The notes below the pieces were generated by a model. That model was not told where the DNA came from and ran no database searches. It saw only the letters and a list, made by a program, of their open reading frames with translations. Of a DNA stretch of 64,000 nt, positions 25,866 to 37,388 are shown piece after piece (within the stretch, counting starts at the first letter, position 1; each line of letters starts with the position of its first letter). The position numbers were made by a program, and so were the translations under genes. The DNA is from Marinicella gelatinilytica (GTDB lineage: Bacteria; Pseudomonadota; Gammaproteobacteria; Xanthomonadales; Marinicellaceae), in contig NZ_JAPMLN010000014.1 in NCBI RefSeq assembly GCF_026410405.1, positions 107,972-171,971 on the forward strand. The letters run 5' to 3'.

Positions 25866-27989
25866 ATGAATAAATTCTTAACCTTAATTCTTTTGTTATT
25901 ACTGCCATTCGGTTTTGTCAGTCTGTACTTTTCAACGCAATGGTCTATTTTGTGGCCTGCCAGTTTTCTTGTTTTATTAATCGGACTAGGGTTTTGGCTT
26001 TGTGCTGAGGAAAAAAAGCAACTGTTAAATGTACTTCTAAGAGGGGTTTTATTAGTTATTTATTTTTTAACCCTTTTTGTATTTTTGTTTGAAATGGTGT
26101 TGATTGACTTTTCAGGTCGAGGTTTTACCGATGAGGTTTTTTTCCATATGGAGTGGGAATCGGTGAGGATTGGTCTGAATGATTACTTTTGGCTTCTGTT
26201 GGGTTTTTTTGTGCTTTTATTTTTTTATGTATATTTAATAAGAAAAATCTATAAAAAACTCCCAACATTAAATCAACGATTGATTATCACAGTTTTAACT
26301 ATTGGGTTGACTCTGTTAATTTTACCTTTGACCGGCTATGCTCGGCTGTACAATTCTACCCTTGATTTTTTACGTATCGATGCATCGAACCTGGATGAAC
26401 AACGTATTAAGCAGTATGTGGAATTAGGTGTCATGAAAAATGACCGGATTACATCAAGAATGAATTTACATGCAGAAACACAAGTTGGCTCAAAAAATCT
26501 AATTTTGATTTATTTAGAGTCCTTTAACGAGGGGCTCACTCACCATCCAAAATTTCCTGATTTAACACCAAACCTAAATCAACTAAGTGAGCAGTTTCAG
26601 TCATTTAAACATTTGAGCTCTTCTTATGTAACCATTGAAGGCATTATTTCCAGTCAATGTGGCACTCTATTGCCGATGACCGCAGGCAATAATACCTTTT
26701 TAAGAAGTGGTCAGCTTTTATCAAGAATGCCTTGTTTGGGAGACGTGTTAAAAAAAGCCGGATATAACCAATATTATTTAGGCGGTGCCGCCATGGAGTT
26801 TGCCGGTAAAGGGCAGTTTTTTGAAGATCATGGTTATGATCATGTCTGGGGTTGGGAGTATTGGCGGGAACAGGGCATGAAACAACGGGCGGGTGTTTGG
26901 GGCTTAAGCGATACCGAGTTGTTCGAACAAGCAATTAAAGTGATTGAGACGGCGGACAAAGCTAAGCCCTATAATTTAACATTGTTAACACTGGGCACAC
27001 ATCTACCGGGTTATCCTTATGCGGAATGTTTGCCCTATAAGGAATCCAACGATGATTTTATTCATGCCATACACTGTACTGACCAGTTGTTGGGGCAGTT
27101 TTTTGAAAAACTCAATGATAAAAACTTATTGGAAAATACCTTGGTGGTTATCGTGGCGGACCATGGCGTTTTTCCGACACCTGAAATGAAATCACTATTT
27201 GGCGATATGGTTGAGGATCGTGCATTGATTGGCTTAACAAATTTTACGGAATCACTTCCTGATGAAGTATTATCCAGCTATGATTTAGCGCCCACAATTC
27301 TTGATATGCTGGATGTCCGCCACAATGCCGGTTTTTTATATGGACAAAGCTTGTTCTCAGATGCCAAAGCCAATCAAAAATATGCCACGCGTTATTCGGA
27401 TTGGGACATTGAAAAAAAGACCATGATTGCTAACAAAGCCGGTGAATGTACAGTGGCAGCCAAACAACTATCCTGGCCATTAAATTCTTGTGATAAAAAA
27501 AGCTTATTAGCACAAACAAACAAATTGCTTGAATTTTATTCTGACAAAGCGCCAGAAGAGGTGCTTGGCTGTGAAGTAGACATTGAACTCAAGTCTAAAA
27601 GTCAATCCTCAGATAATAGTAACCAGCTTTTGATTGATGATATAAATCATTTTAAACACTTTTACTATGAGGGCTATTCACTTAATTATTTCAATTTAGG
27701 CAGTGGTTTTTTTGTTTTTGAACTTAATGCAGATATGAAAATTATGGAGCACCGTTACTATAAAGACACCTTACTTGGTACACAGCAATTTTTAAAATGG
27801 CGGCATAGCAATCCCAATCACTTGTTGGTTGTGGTAAAAACAAGCAATAAAGAAATCTTAAAGAAATTAGCGATAAATCTTGATTATGAAGATATGGATA
27901 TTCAGGTATTACAATACATTGGAAATTCATTAAAGAGTCATCATGCCTTAAATCTCGATGACTCAGCTTCTCTGACAACTTGTTTTTAG
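25866..27989 (+). CDS. LTA-synthase-like membrane phosphotransferase, first paralogue
   Basis: 707 aa. Five N-terminal membrane segments (about 1-165) precede an extracytoplasmic sulfatase/alkaline-phosphatase fold: metal-site strand LILIYLESF, candidate nucleophile Thr in SYVTIEGIISSQCG (about T256), TLGTHLPGY, and metal-binding VADHGVFP (about 432). These resemble LtaS and OpgB (MdoB), which move glycerol phosphate or phosphoethanolamine from phospholipids onto acceptors in the periplasm. A C-terminal extension of about 150 residues (NYFNLGSGFFVFELNADMKI ... HLLVVVKTSNKE) has a pattern like the ILEI/FAM3 module, by my reading. It overlaps nothing but ends only 2 bp before the next gene. Confidence 0.85.
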   Translation: MNKFLTLILLLLLPFGFVSLYFSTQWSILWPASFLVLLIGLGFWLCAEEKKQLLNVLLRGVLLVIYFLTLFVFLFEMVLIDFSGRGFTDEVFFHMEWESVRIGLNDYFWLLLGFFVLLFFYVYLIRKIYKKLPTLNQRLIITVLTIGLTLLILPLTGYARLYNSTLDFLRIDASNLDEQRIKQYVELGVMKNDRITSRMNLHAETQVGSKNLILIYLESFNEGLTHHPKFPDLTPNLNQLSEQFQSFKHLSSSYVTIEGIISSQCGTLLPMTAGNNTFLRSGQLLSRMPCLGDVLKKAGYNQYYLGGAAMEFAGKGQFFEDHGYDHVWGWEYWREQGMKQRAGVWGLSDTELFEQAIKVIETADKAKPYNLTLLTLGTHLPGYPYAECLPYKESNDDFIHAIHCTDQLLGQFFEKLNDKNLLENTLVVIVADHGVFPTPEMKSLFGDMVEDRALIGLTNFTESLPDEVLSSYDLAPTILDMLDVRHNAGFLYGQSLFSDAKANQKYATRYSDWDIEKKTMIANKAGECTVAAKQLSWPLNSCDKKSLLAQTNKLLEFYSDKAPEEVLGCEVDIELKSKSQSSDNSNQLLIDDINHFKHFYYEGYSLNYFNLGSGFFVFELNADMKIMEHRYYKDTLLGTQQFLKWRHSNPNHLLVVVKTSNKEILKKLAINLDYEDMDIQVLQYIGNSLKSHHALNLDDSASLTTCF

Positions 27990-27991
27990 TG

Positions 27992-30154
27992 ATGGTTTTA
28001 AGAATAGTTTATTTTGTGGGTTTAATTGCACTGTTGCTTGTTGTCAGTGCTGAAACAAATGTTCTCTATAACAAAGGTATCTTATTGGATAAACCGGATT
28101 TTTATCTAATAATAATGGCTTCTTTGTGTTTGTTGTTGTTATTGCTCACTTGGCCGGTGGTTTCACGCAATAGGCTCAGTCAAATCATATCGATGACGTT
28201 AAAAGTTGTTGTCATCCTCTCGGTGTTTTTGTTGATTTTTATTGAATTGGCGATTGTTGACTTTGCCGGGATGGCCTTTGGGCAAGAGGTCATGTATCAC
28301 ACCAGTTTAGATGCTGTTATCTTGGGTTTAAAAGAATATAAGTATACTCTTCTTACTGTATTGGTTGTTGTGGGTTTGTTGACATGGTTTATGATGACGG
28401 CAACACGACTGATGGGACATCGACTACAGTGGATAACCTTTGCGTTTAGTTTGTTGGGCTTTGTTTTGTGGGGACACTTTACGGTCGTAGGCAGACTCTA
28501 TAAAGCTGGCATGGATTATTATTCGCAAAGCCAAGTTAAAAGCATGTCTGCTGAAGAGTTACAAAAATTCGATTTTTTAGGTATTCAGCCAATTACCACG
28601 GATAAAAATAACATTCAGGTATTGTCCAGCCATCACAAAAACCTGATTGTTGTTTATTTGGAATCTTTTAGTCGTGTCTTTACTGAGTCGAGCCGTTACC
28701 CAAACTTAACGCCTAATCTAAATCAATTTAAACAACGTTATCAGGAGCTCTATCCCTACATATCATCTGCATCGTTTACTATGGACGGTTTAATTACTTC
28801 TATGTGTGGATTCATTCCCGACATGCGCATGGGTAATAACACAATGGCTTCACAACAAGGTACTTATTCAGCTTTGCCATGTTATCCAGATGTATTGCAT
28901 AAAGCCGGTTTTACCCAGGAGTTTTTTGGTGGTGCTAAAAAGCAATTTGCCGGTAAAGCCGCATTCTTATTGTCACATGGCTTTGATCGGGTAATTGGCT
29001 GGGAAGATTTTGTTGATTTACCGGAATATCAAAACGTTAAAAATCACAACTGGTGGGGATTAAATGATGATGATTTGTTCGAAAGAGCCTTCATCCGGGT
29101 CAGTGAACTGCATAAACAAGATCGACCGTTTCATACTCAAATTCTATCAATTGGAACCCATTTGAAAGGTTTTGTTTCGCCTTCTTGTGAGCCTTATTCA
29201 GAGACAAGTCATCGCTATATTAATGCCATTCATTGTACGGATCAGTTGCTTGGTCAATTTGTAAATCGTTTGGATGAGGCCGGTATTTTAGAAGATACCG
29301 TTGTTTATATAACCGGTGATCATGGTGTTTTTAGGTCTGATTTATCATTAGAGTTATTTGGTAAACAGGTTGAAGATAGGAATCTATACGGTGTCATAAT
29401 TGACAAAAGTCCTCGGTCCTCAGTGCACGTTGAATCTTTGTATGATTTAGCGCCTTCTGTATTAAAGTTAGTTGGGGTTGAGCATAATGTTCAGTTTGTT
29501 TTAGGCCGTAATTATCCAATTAAAGACCGCATGGTGTTGGCGCGAAGCCATTTTTACAAAAACGGACAATTAATTGTACAAGATGACAATTGTGATACGC
29601 CTTCATCGATAAGCACGCAAGCCGTGAACGGATGCACTTTGAAGTCTGCATTGAATGCGATCAAAGGCCATACTCAATTGTTCAGCACAACAGATGGCAT
29701 CGCTTTAACAGCCGAGTCTAAGTTAATCATTGGTTTTGAAAAAAGCTTAACGGGTATTGAGTCGATAAAATTAGACGGGTTAGATTTAAAAAGGCTGTTT
29801 AAACGTGACGGCTTTGCTGTACAGGATAAATATTATGGTTTGCCAGGGTTGTTTTATGTTGGTATTAATGAAGACATCAGAACGGCAGAAAATTTTGTGG
29901 TTATAAGAGCCGATAAAAATCCGAATCAGTTGTTGTGGAATCTGAAAGATGAATTTGAGCAAGGCTTTGTTTTGTTTGGCGCGAAAAACAGTGAAAATAT
30001 GGGTATTTTAGAGCACTTAAAAAAAGAACATGGTCTTAGTTGTATGTTCGATCTTGTTTGTGTTTCGCAATTAACAGGTGCGGGCTTTAATAATGGTTAT
30101 GAACAACCAACAGTTGAAATAAATATGAAGTCTTTGTTAAGCGGCGGCAAATAA
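27992..30154 (+). CDS. LTA-synthase-like membrane phosphotransferase, second paralogue
   Basis: About 720 aa from the ATG at 27992; GTG at 27989 overlaps the previous stop and is an alternative, so translation is likely coupled. Same plan as the gene before: N-terminal membrane segments, LIVVYLESF, candidate Thr in SFTMDGLITSMCG, SIGTHLKGF, YITGDHGVF. Shared blocks include INAIHCTDQLLGQF in both. The C-terminal extension differs more (GLPGLFYVGINEDIRTAENF). The pair is an old tandem duplication, since identity outside motifs is modest. Substrate and acceptor unknown. Confidence 0.85.
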   Translation: MVLRIVYFVGLIALLLVVSAETNVLYNKGILLDKPDFYLIIMASLCLLLLLLTWPVVSRNRLSQIISMTLKVVVILSVFLLIFIELAIVDFAGMAFGQEVMYHTSLDAVILGLKEYKYTLLTVLVVVGLLTWFMMTATRLMGHRLQWITFAFSLLGFVLWGHFTVVGRLYKAGMDYYSQSQVKSMSAEELQKFDFLGIQPITTDKNNIQVLSSHHKNLIVVYLESFSRVFTESSRYPNLTPNLNQFKQRYQELYPYISSASFTMDGLITSMCGFIPDMRMGNNTMASQQGTYSALPCYPDVLHKAGFTQEFFGGAKKQFAGKAAFLLSHGFDRVIGWEDFVDLPEYQNVKNHNWWGLNDDDLFERAFIRVSELHKQDRPFHTQILSIGTHLKGFVSPSCEPYSETSHRYINAIHCTDQLLGQFVNRLDEAGILEDTVVYITGDHGVFRSDLSLELFGKQVEDRNLYGVIIDKSPRSSVHVESLYDLAPSVLKLVGVEHNVQFVLGRNYPIKDRMVLARSHFYKNGQLIVQDDNCDTPSSISTQAVNGCTLKSALNAIKGHTQLFSTTDGIALTAESKLIIGFEKSLTGIESIKLDGLDLKRLFKRDGFAVQDKYYGLPGLFYVGINEDIRTAENFVVIRADKNPNQLLWNLKDEFEQGFVLFGAKNSENMGILEHLKKEHGLSCMFDLVCVSQLTGAGFNNGYEQPTVEINMKSLLSGGK

Positions 30155-30271
30155 AAATAATAAATTTTACCGTTGTTGATGACATGAACATTGAATAACA
30201 GGCTATCTAACATTATATTAAGAAGGCTATGTTAAAATGGCGACATAATTATAAAGAGTAAGGTAACCCAT

Positions 30272-30508
30272 ATGGCTAAATCACAAACATTACAAGATCC
30301 TTTTTTAAACGCATTGCGTAAAGACCGCATTCCGGTGTCGGTGTTTTTGATGAATGGTATTAAATTACAAGGTGTTGTGGAATCTTTTGATCAGTTTGTT
30401 ATTGTTTTAAATAACACCACCAATCAGTTGGTTTACAAGCACGCGATTTCAACCATTGTTCCGTCAAAAAATATCAGTACTTATAAAATCCAACAAGGTG
30501 AAGATTAA
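30272..30508 (+). CDS. hfq: RNA chaperone Hfq
   Basis: 78 aa, starting [34 protein letters not shown] (Sm1 motif) and with the Sm2 motif [11 protein letters not shown]. It lacks the long acidic C-terminal tail of E. coli Hfq (102 aa). The hexamer binds sRNAs and mRNAs and promotes their pairing. Order hfq-hflX-hflK-hflC-DUF2065-purA is the same as in E. coli, but a terminator separates hfq from hflX. Confidence 0.97.
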   Translation: MAKSQTLQDPFLNALRKDRIPVSVFLMNGIKLQGVVESFDQFVIVLNNTTNQLVYKHAISTIVPSKNISTYKIQQGED

Positions 30509-30527
30509 TTGTCACCCAATTCAAGTC

Positions 30528-30552
30528 AAGCGGGCACTCGCCCGCTTTTTTT
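30528..30552 (+). terminator. Terminator or attenuator between hfq and hflX
   Basis: AGCGGGC-ACTC-GCCCGCT with seven T residues. It should end most hfq transcripts; some read-through or a separate promoter would feed hflX 27 bp further on. Confidence 0.92.
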
Positions 30553-30578
30553 AATGCCTGACGTCATGGTTATTTCGA

Positions 30579-31922
30579 ATGTTTGAGAGATCTAAACGTG
30601 GCGATCGCGCCATTCTTTTATGCCCGGCACCGATGGAATATGAGCGTCGCTCGGATCATGAAGAGCACATGGCTGAATTTAAGGAGTTAGCCGTGAGTGC
30701 CGGCGCTGAAGTTCTGGAGGTGTTAGTCAGTACCCGACAGAATGTTGAGTCCAAATATTATGTGGGCAGCGGTAAAGCTGAGGAATTGGCGGATTTGGTT
30801 AAACAGCATGAAGCGGATTTGGTGTTGGTTGATGCGCCTCTGTCGCCGGTGCAAGAACGAAACCTGGAGCGGTTGGTGCAAGCGCGGGTGTTGGATCGAC
30901 GCACATTGATTTTGGATATTTTCTCGCAGCGGGCACGTTCTTATGAAGGCCAACTGCAAGTAGAACTGGCACAGTTAAAACATATGTCAACCCGTCTGGT
31001 GCGTGGTTGGACTCACTTAGAGCGTCAAAAAGGCGGTATTGGTATGCGTGGTCCGGGTGAAACGCAATTAGAAACGGATCGGCGCTTATTGAATGCCCGG
31101 GTGAAATCACTAAACGCCAAGTTGGAAAAAGTCATGCGCCAGCGTGAACAAGGTCGGCGGCAGCGTAAAAAATCCGGAACTCAGATGATGGCGCTGGTGG
31201 GCTACACCAATGCCGGCAAGTCCACCCTATTTAATATTTTGACCGATTCTAAAGTTTATGCAAAAGACCAATTGTTCGCCACTTTGGATCCGACGGTACG
31301 GCAGTTCACGGGGATTCCAGGTAGTCAGGCGGTGATTAGTGATACGGTGGGCTTTGTACGGGATTTGCCACATGAGTTGGTGGCGGCATTCCGAGCCACT
31401 CTGCAAGAGGCCATGGATGCGGATGTCTTGATTCATGTGATTGATGATGCTAACCCCGAACACCGTGAACACATGAAAGAAGTGTATCAAGTGTTGCGTG
31501 AATTAGAGATTGAAAATGTGCCCATCATCGAGGTTTATAATAAAATCGATTTATCGGGCAAACAGCCTCAATGGGTTGAGGGTGGTGAAACGGTACCGGA
31601 TAAGGTGTGGTTATCTTCAAAATCCGGCGCCGGCGTCGATTTGTTGCTAAAAGTCATTGAAGAACGCATTCACAGCACCCATGTTAGCTTACGGTTTACT
31701 TTACCCATGACCGAAGCACGCTTGCGCGCCCAGTTTTATGAATTGGATGCCGTCAATGAAGAACACATTGATGATGGTGGAAATTGGTGTCTTACGGTAG
31801 AATTACCGCTGGCGAAATGGCATCAAATGGCAAAAACCGGTGAAGGCGCTGATGCGGCTTTTGTGGCCGATTTGTTAAAACAACACGACCTTGAACAAGA
31901 CGATACTAACCAAAACTGGTAA
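30579..31922 (+). CDS. hflX: Ribosome-dissociating GTPase HflX
   Basis: 447 aa, similar to E. coli HflX (426). The N-terminal domain contains YYVGSGKAEELADLV, and the glycine-rich KGGIGMRGPGETQLETDRRLL block precedes the G domain. GTPase motifs: P-loop GYTNAGKSTLFN, DPTVRQ, DTVGFVRDLPH (G3) and NKID (G4). HflX splits stalled or hibernating ribosomes, particularly under heat stress, and has an ATP-dependent helicase activity in its N-terminal domain. Confidence 0.96.
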   Translation: MFERSKRGDRAILLCPAPMEYERRSDHEEHMAEFKELAVSAGAEVLEVLVSTRQNVESKYYVGSGKAEELADLVKQHEADLVLVDAPLSPVQERNLERLVQARVLDRRTLILDIFSQRARSYEGQLQVELAQLKHMSTRLVRGWTHLERQKGGIGMRGPGETQLETDRRLLNARVKSLNAKLEKVMRQREQGRRQRKKSGTQMMALVGYTNAGKSTLFNILTDSKVYAKDQLFATLDPTVRQFTGIPGSQAVISDTVGFVRDLPHELVAAFRATLQEAMDADVLIHVIDDANPEHREHMKEVYQVLRELEIENVPIIEVYNKIDLSGKQPQWVEGGETVPDKVWLSSKSGAGVDLLLKVIEERIHSTHVSLRFTLPMTEARLRAQFYELDAVNEEHIDDGGNWCLTVELPLAKWHQMAKTGEGADAAFVADLLKQHDLEQDDTNQNW

Positions 31923-31936
31923 TACTGGAGATAACT

Positions 31937-33130
31937 ATGCCCTGGAATGAACCCGGCAAAAATAATTCCGGCGGTCAAGGACCGCGGAATAATCGACCCA
32001 ATAACAATCAAAAGCCACCTGATTTTGAGCAAATCATTAAGGATGCGCTTAACTCGATAAAAAACATGTTTGGTTTTGGTGGCAACAATAAAAACAAAGG
32101 CACAGGAAGTACCGGTGGTGGTCAAGGCGGTTCTTTGGTTGTTGTGTTATTAATTGTGGTGGCTCTATTGGTTTGGGCATCTGCATATCGGATTGATGAA
32201 TCTGAGCGTGGCGTGGTTTTGGTGTTTGGTGAATACTCCCACACAGTGCAACCCGGCTTGCGTTTCACTTGGCCACAACCGATTGCCAAGGTGTACCGTG
32301 AAAATGTTCGAAAGATTCGTCAAGAAGACAACAGCGGACAAATGTTAACCGAAGATAAAAACCTCATTGAAATTGATTATTCGGTGCAATACCGGGTGGA
32401 TGAAGCACGGGTTAATGATTATTTATTTAATTTAGCCAATCCGGAAAATACCGTCAGCCAGGCGGCCGAAAGCGCCATGCGGCAAGTGGCCGGTACCAGC
32501 ACCCTCGATCACATCATTAATGAAAGCCGAACTGATGTTAATTTTGAAGTTCAGTCTGAACTTCAGAAGATGCTTGATAATTACCAAGCGGGTATTGAAG
32601 TGCGCCAAGTGAATATCACCGAGGTCCATCCGCCGATTAATGTCAAAGAAGCTTTTGATGATGTGGTTAAAGCACGAGAAGATCAAAAAACCTTTATTAA
32701 TAAGGCCAACGAGTATGCCAAAGGTGAGATACCTAAAGCGGAAGGTCAGGTGTTAAAGATTATTCAAGATGCTGAAGGCTACCGAGAATCCTTGATTGCA
32801 GAAGCGCAAGGTGAAGCGCAACGGTTTGATCGATTACGTATGGCTTATGAAGAATCTCCGGAAATCACCCGTAAACGCATGTACCTAGAAACCATGGAGC
32901 AGGTTTTGGGAGGTATGCCAAAAGTTATGATTACCGGTGATAACAGTAATCAATTGATGTATTTGCCGCTTGATAAATTGATTAATCAATCAGGCAACAG
33001 CGAGGTGTTGGATTTGGGCACCACTGTGGTCAGACCGGATACCGGCAGTCAGTCTTCCGGACAATCATCTAACAACACTGGCGGAACCAGCAGTCAGCGT
33101 TCCACCAATCGCACAGCGCGGGGTCGATAA
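31937..33130 (+). CDS. hflK: FtsH regulator HflK
   Basis: 397 aa. A glycine/asparagine-rich cytoplasmic N-terminus (about 1-72) is followed by one membrane helix (LVVVLLIVVALLVWASA) and an SPFH/band-7 domain starting YRIDESERGVVLVFGEY. The C-terminal tail is low complexity (GSQSSGQSSNNTGGTSSQRS). With HflC it forms the large periplasmic cage around FtsH hexamers and modulates FtsH proteolysis. It starts 14 bp after hflX and ends 2 bp before hflC. Confidence 0.96.
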   Translation: MPWNEPGKNNSGGQGPRNNRPNNNQKPPDFEQIIKDALNSIKNMFGFGGNNKNKGTGSTGGGQGGSLVVVLLIVVALLVWASAYRIDESERGVVLVFGEYSHTVQPGLRFTWPQPIAKVYRENVRKIRQEDNSGQMLTEDKNLIEIDYSVQYRVDEARVNDYLFNLANPENTVSQAAESAMRQVAGTSTLDHIINESRTDVNFEVQSELQKMLDNYQAGIEVRQVNITEVHPPINVKEAFDDVVKAREDQKTFINKANEYAKGEIPKAEGQVLKIIQDAEGYRESLIAEAQGEAQRFDRLRMAYEESPEITRKRMYLETMEQVLGGMPKVMITGDNSNQLMYLPLDKLINQSGNSEVLDLGTTVVRPDTGSQSSGQSSNNTGGTSSQRSTNRTARGR

Positions 33131-33132
33131 GC

Positions 33133-33995
33133 ATGAATAAAATTATTTCTCTCATAATTGGTGTTTTAATATTAGCGGTATTGTCGAGTTTTTTCTTATT
33201 CACTGTCAGTGAGCGAGAAACCGCCATTAAGTTTAAATTTGGTGAAGTCATTCAAGCCGGTTATGAGCCCGGTCTGCATTTTAAATGGCCGGTCATAAAT
33301 AATATTCGCACCTTCGATAAACGCATTCAAACCTTAGATAACAAACCCGAACGCGTGTTTAACACGGATAACGAATACCTGATGGTTGATTATTTCGTAA
33401 AATGGCGAATTAATGACGTTAAGTTATTTTATACCTCTAATGAAGGCTCTATTGCGCGTGCCAACACCAACCTCGCGGGGGTGTTTAAAAACGCCTTATT
33501 GGAAGAGTTTTCTGTGCGCACCTTAGATCAGGTGATTTCAACTCAACGGGTTGAATTGATGGAAAATTTACAGACCATCACAGAAAGTAAAGCCGAAGAT
33601 TTCGGTATGGAAATCATTGATGTGCGTATTAAGCAAATCAACTTAGATCAGTCTGTTAATGAGTCCGTTTATAACCGAATGCGCTCAGAACGATTGGCTG
33701 AGGCGGCCGAACATCGCTCAAACGGTACCAAACAAGCCATTAACATTCGTGCCACCACTGATAAAGCGGTGCGTATTATGGTTGCTGAAGCCGATAAGCA
33801 GGCAAATTTAATCAAAGGTGATGGTGAGGCAGAAGCCATCCGCGTTTATGCGCAAAGTTATGAGAAAGACCCTCAGTTTTATAGTTTCTATCGAAGTTTG
33901 GAGGCCTATAAAAAGAGCTTTCAGCAATCCGGTCAGAACATGATGATTTTGGATCCGGACAGTGAGTTCTTTAAATACTTTAAAAACGCACAACC

Positions 33996-33999
<4 letters not shown>
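33133..33999 (+). CDS. hflC: FtsH regulator HflC
   Basis: 288 aa with an N-terminal membrane helix (IISLIIGVLILAVLSSFFLF), then the SPFH domain (SERETAIKFKFGEVIQAGYEPGLHFKWP). A charged coiled region (RMRSERLAEAAEHRSNGTKQA ... KGDGEAEAIRVYAQSY) is typical for the HflC helical stalk. Partner of HflK. The last codons overlap the start of the DUF2065 gene by 4 bp. Confidence 0.96.
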
Positions 34000-35479
<1,480 letters not shown>

Positions 35480-35482
35480 CAA

Positions 35483-35998
35483 TTAATTTGCATCAAGGGG
35501 TACAGTCTCAGCAACCTTGGCCAATTTTTTAAGTGCCATTTTTCGTTTTAAAACGGACAGATGGTCTAAAAAGACAATGCCTTTTAAGTGGTCGATTTCA
35601 TGTTGGATACAAACTGCCAATAAACCGTCCGTGGTCAATTCTTGTTGTTGACCGTTTAAATCCATGAATTGCACGGTGATTTCTTCGGCGCGGGTGACGT
35701 CGGCATAAATGCCGGGTACTGATAAACAACCTTCTTCATGAACTTGTTCGCCATTCCGGGCGGTGATTTTGGGGTTAATAAAGACCCGTGGTTGATTTTT
35801 TTCTTCTGAGATGTCCATCACCACCAGTTGAATATGTTTATCAACCTGGGTGGCAGCCAAACCAATTCCGGGTGCCGCGTACATGGTATCCAGCATATCA
35901 TCTGCCAACTTTTTGATGTCGTCAGTGACTTGTTCAATGGGTTTGGCAACCGTCTTTAAGCGTTTATCGGGTAAGGTTAATATATTGAGTAAAGCCAT
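35483..35998 (-). CDS. def: Peptide deformylase
   Basis: 171 aa, the usual size. All three family motifs: [18 protein letters not shown] with the metal-binding Cys, and QHEIDHLKG with the metal-binding His pair. It removes the formyl group from new N-terminal methionines. No fmt partner is adjacent; instead it diverges from the LysM-dprA-smg-topA operon, which keeps the old def/dprA neighbourhood of E. coli but without fmt-rsmB. Confidence 0.96.
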   Translation of the reverse strand: MALLNILTLPDKRLKTVAKPIEQVTDDIKKLADDMLDTMYAAPGIGLAATQVDKHIQLVVMDISEEKNQPRVFINPKITARNGEQVHEEGCLSVPGIYADVTRAEEITVQFMDLNGQQQELTTDGLLAVCIQHEIDHLKGIVFLDHLSVLKRKMALKKLAKVAETVPLDAN

Positions 35999-36177
35999 AA
36001 CAAATGTTCAATGGGTGTTTTTGTGAGTGAAAAGAGGCCATTTTACACCAGCCAATAAGTCTAATTTAGGGCAAAGCAGCTATTTTTCAATCAAAATGAT
36101 GGCTGAATCACAATTTTTGTTTAAATTTATCCCTAAAATGGCTAAACTAAAGTTTTAGCGAAATCAAAGAGTTGCTG

Positions 36178-37386
36178 ATGATGTTTAAAAAACAACTTCT
36201 AATTATGGCCCTGTCTCTTGGAATTACGTTTTTGGCTTCCGCCCAAGATGTGGAATTGAATGCCGATCACCCCGAGCGATATGTGGTTCAAAAAGGCGAT
36301 ACGTTGTGGGATATTTCCGCCGTATTTTTAAAATCACCTTGGTTGTGGCCGGAAATCTGGTACGCCAACCCTCAGGTTGAAAACCCGCATTTGATATATC
36401 CCGGTGACGAATTAAATCTGGTGTATGTGGACGGCAAACCGCAAATCACTGTTAATCGCTCACATCCGACTGTTAAGTTGGGGCCTGAAGTGCGCACCAT
36501 TGAACATGACCAAGCGGTAGAAACCATTCCGTTGTCAGATATTGAACCGTTCTTGCGGGAGTTGAGGATTCTTAATAAAGAAGACATCGATCTGGCGCCT
36601 TACGTGGTTGCGGCTGAAGAGGGACGGAATGTCTCTGCCACAGATAATTTAATTTATGTTCGCGGACTTAAAAATATTAAGCAAGGGGATCATCTGGCGA
36701 TTGTTAGACCAACGGTTATTTACCGTGAAGTTCCGCTTGATTATCCGTGGGAATCTTCAGGACGTTTTCGCACAGAATCTGTGGATTGGAAAAAATCTTC
36801 CCCTTACACCACTGATGCTGTAATGTCACGTTTTTGGAAAAACTACATTGATCGAACTTATTGGAACAGCGTTAAGATTTTAGGTTATGAAGTGGCTGAT
36901 ACAGGTGTCGGTGAAGTCACTCGTGTTGGAACCGGCGACATTACCACCTTAGAAATTATCGATGTGAACACTGAAGTCAAAACCGGTGATTTGGTGTTGC
37001 CTATTGATGCCTTTAATTTCGACCCTTACTTTATGCCCAAAGCGGGTACCGTTGATGATGACAATATTCGTGTGGTGGCTTTAAACAATGCGTTATTTGG
37101 CAGTGGCCGACGCCAGGTGATTGCCATCAGTAAAGGCTATGGCCAAGGTATACAGGTGGGTGATGTGTATTCAGTTTACAGCCCGGAACTGGTTATTAGA
37201 GACGAAGTTATGCATCCAAAAAATGACTTAAAAACATTGTTTAAACCGTCTAAAGCCAAAGTCACATTGCCTATGGAATACACCGGACATATTATGGTGT
37301 TTAAGACGTTTGAAAACATTTCCTACGCAATCATTACCGAAGGCAACCGGCAAGTTAAGCTTTACGATTACGTCAAACTGCCGTAA
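36178..37386 (+). CDS. Secreted LysM-domain protein upstream of dprA
   Basis: About 402 aa from the ATG at 36178 (36181 also possible). A signal peptide (FKKQLLIMALSLGITFLASA-Q) is followed by one LysM domain (about 30-80: YVVQKGDTLWDISAVFLKSPWLWPEIW ... PHLIYPGDELNL). The remaining ~300 residues form a beta-rich domain of unknown role with no recognised catalytic motif. A LysM protein directly before dprA is common in gammaproteobacteria such as Pseudomonas and is likely peptidoglycan-bound in the periplasm. Ends 2 bp before dprA. Confidence 0.88.
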   Translation: MMFKKQLLIMALSLGITFLASAQDVELNADHPERYVVQKGDTLWDISAVFLKSPWLWPEIWYANPQVENPHLIYPGDELNLVYVDGKPQITVNRSHPTVKLGPEVRTIEHDQAVETIPLSDIEPFLRELRILNKEDIDLAPYVVAAEEGRNVSATDNLIYVRGLKNIKQGDHLAIVRPTVIYREVPLDYPWESSGRFRTESVDWKKSSPYTTDAVMSRFWKNYIDRTYWNSVKILGYEVADTGVGEVTRVGTGDITTLEIIDVNTEVKTGDLVLPIDAFNFDPYFMPKAGTVDDDNIRVVALNNALFGSGRRQVIAISKGYGQGIQVGDVYSVYSPELVIRDEVMHPKNDLKTLFKPSKAKVTLPMEYTGHIMVFKTFENISYAIITEGNRQVKLYDYVKLP

Positions 37387-37388
37387 TT

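Noticed and set aside
30799..31490. Minus-strand open frames across hflX
   Set aside because: Antisense shadows of a well-conserved GTPase gene with no features of their own.
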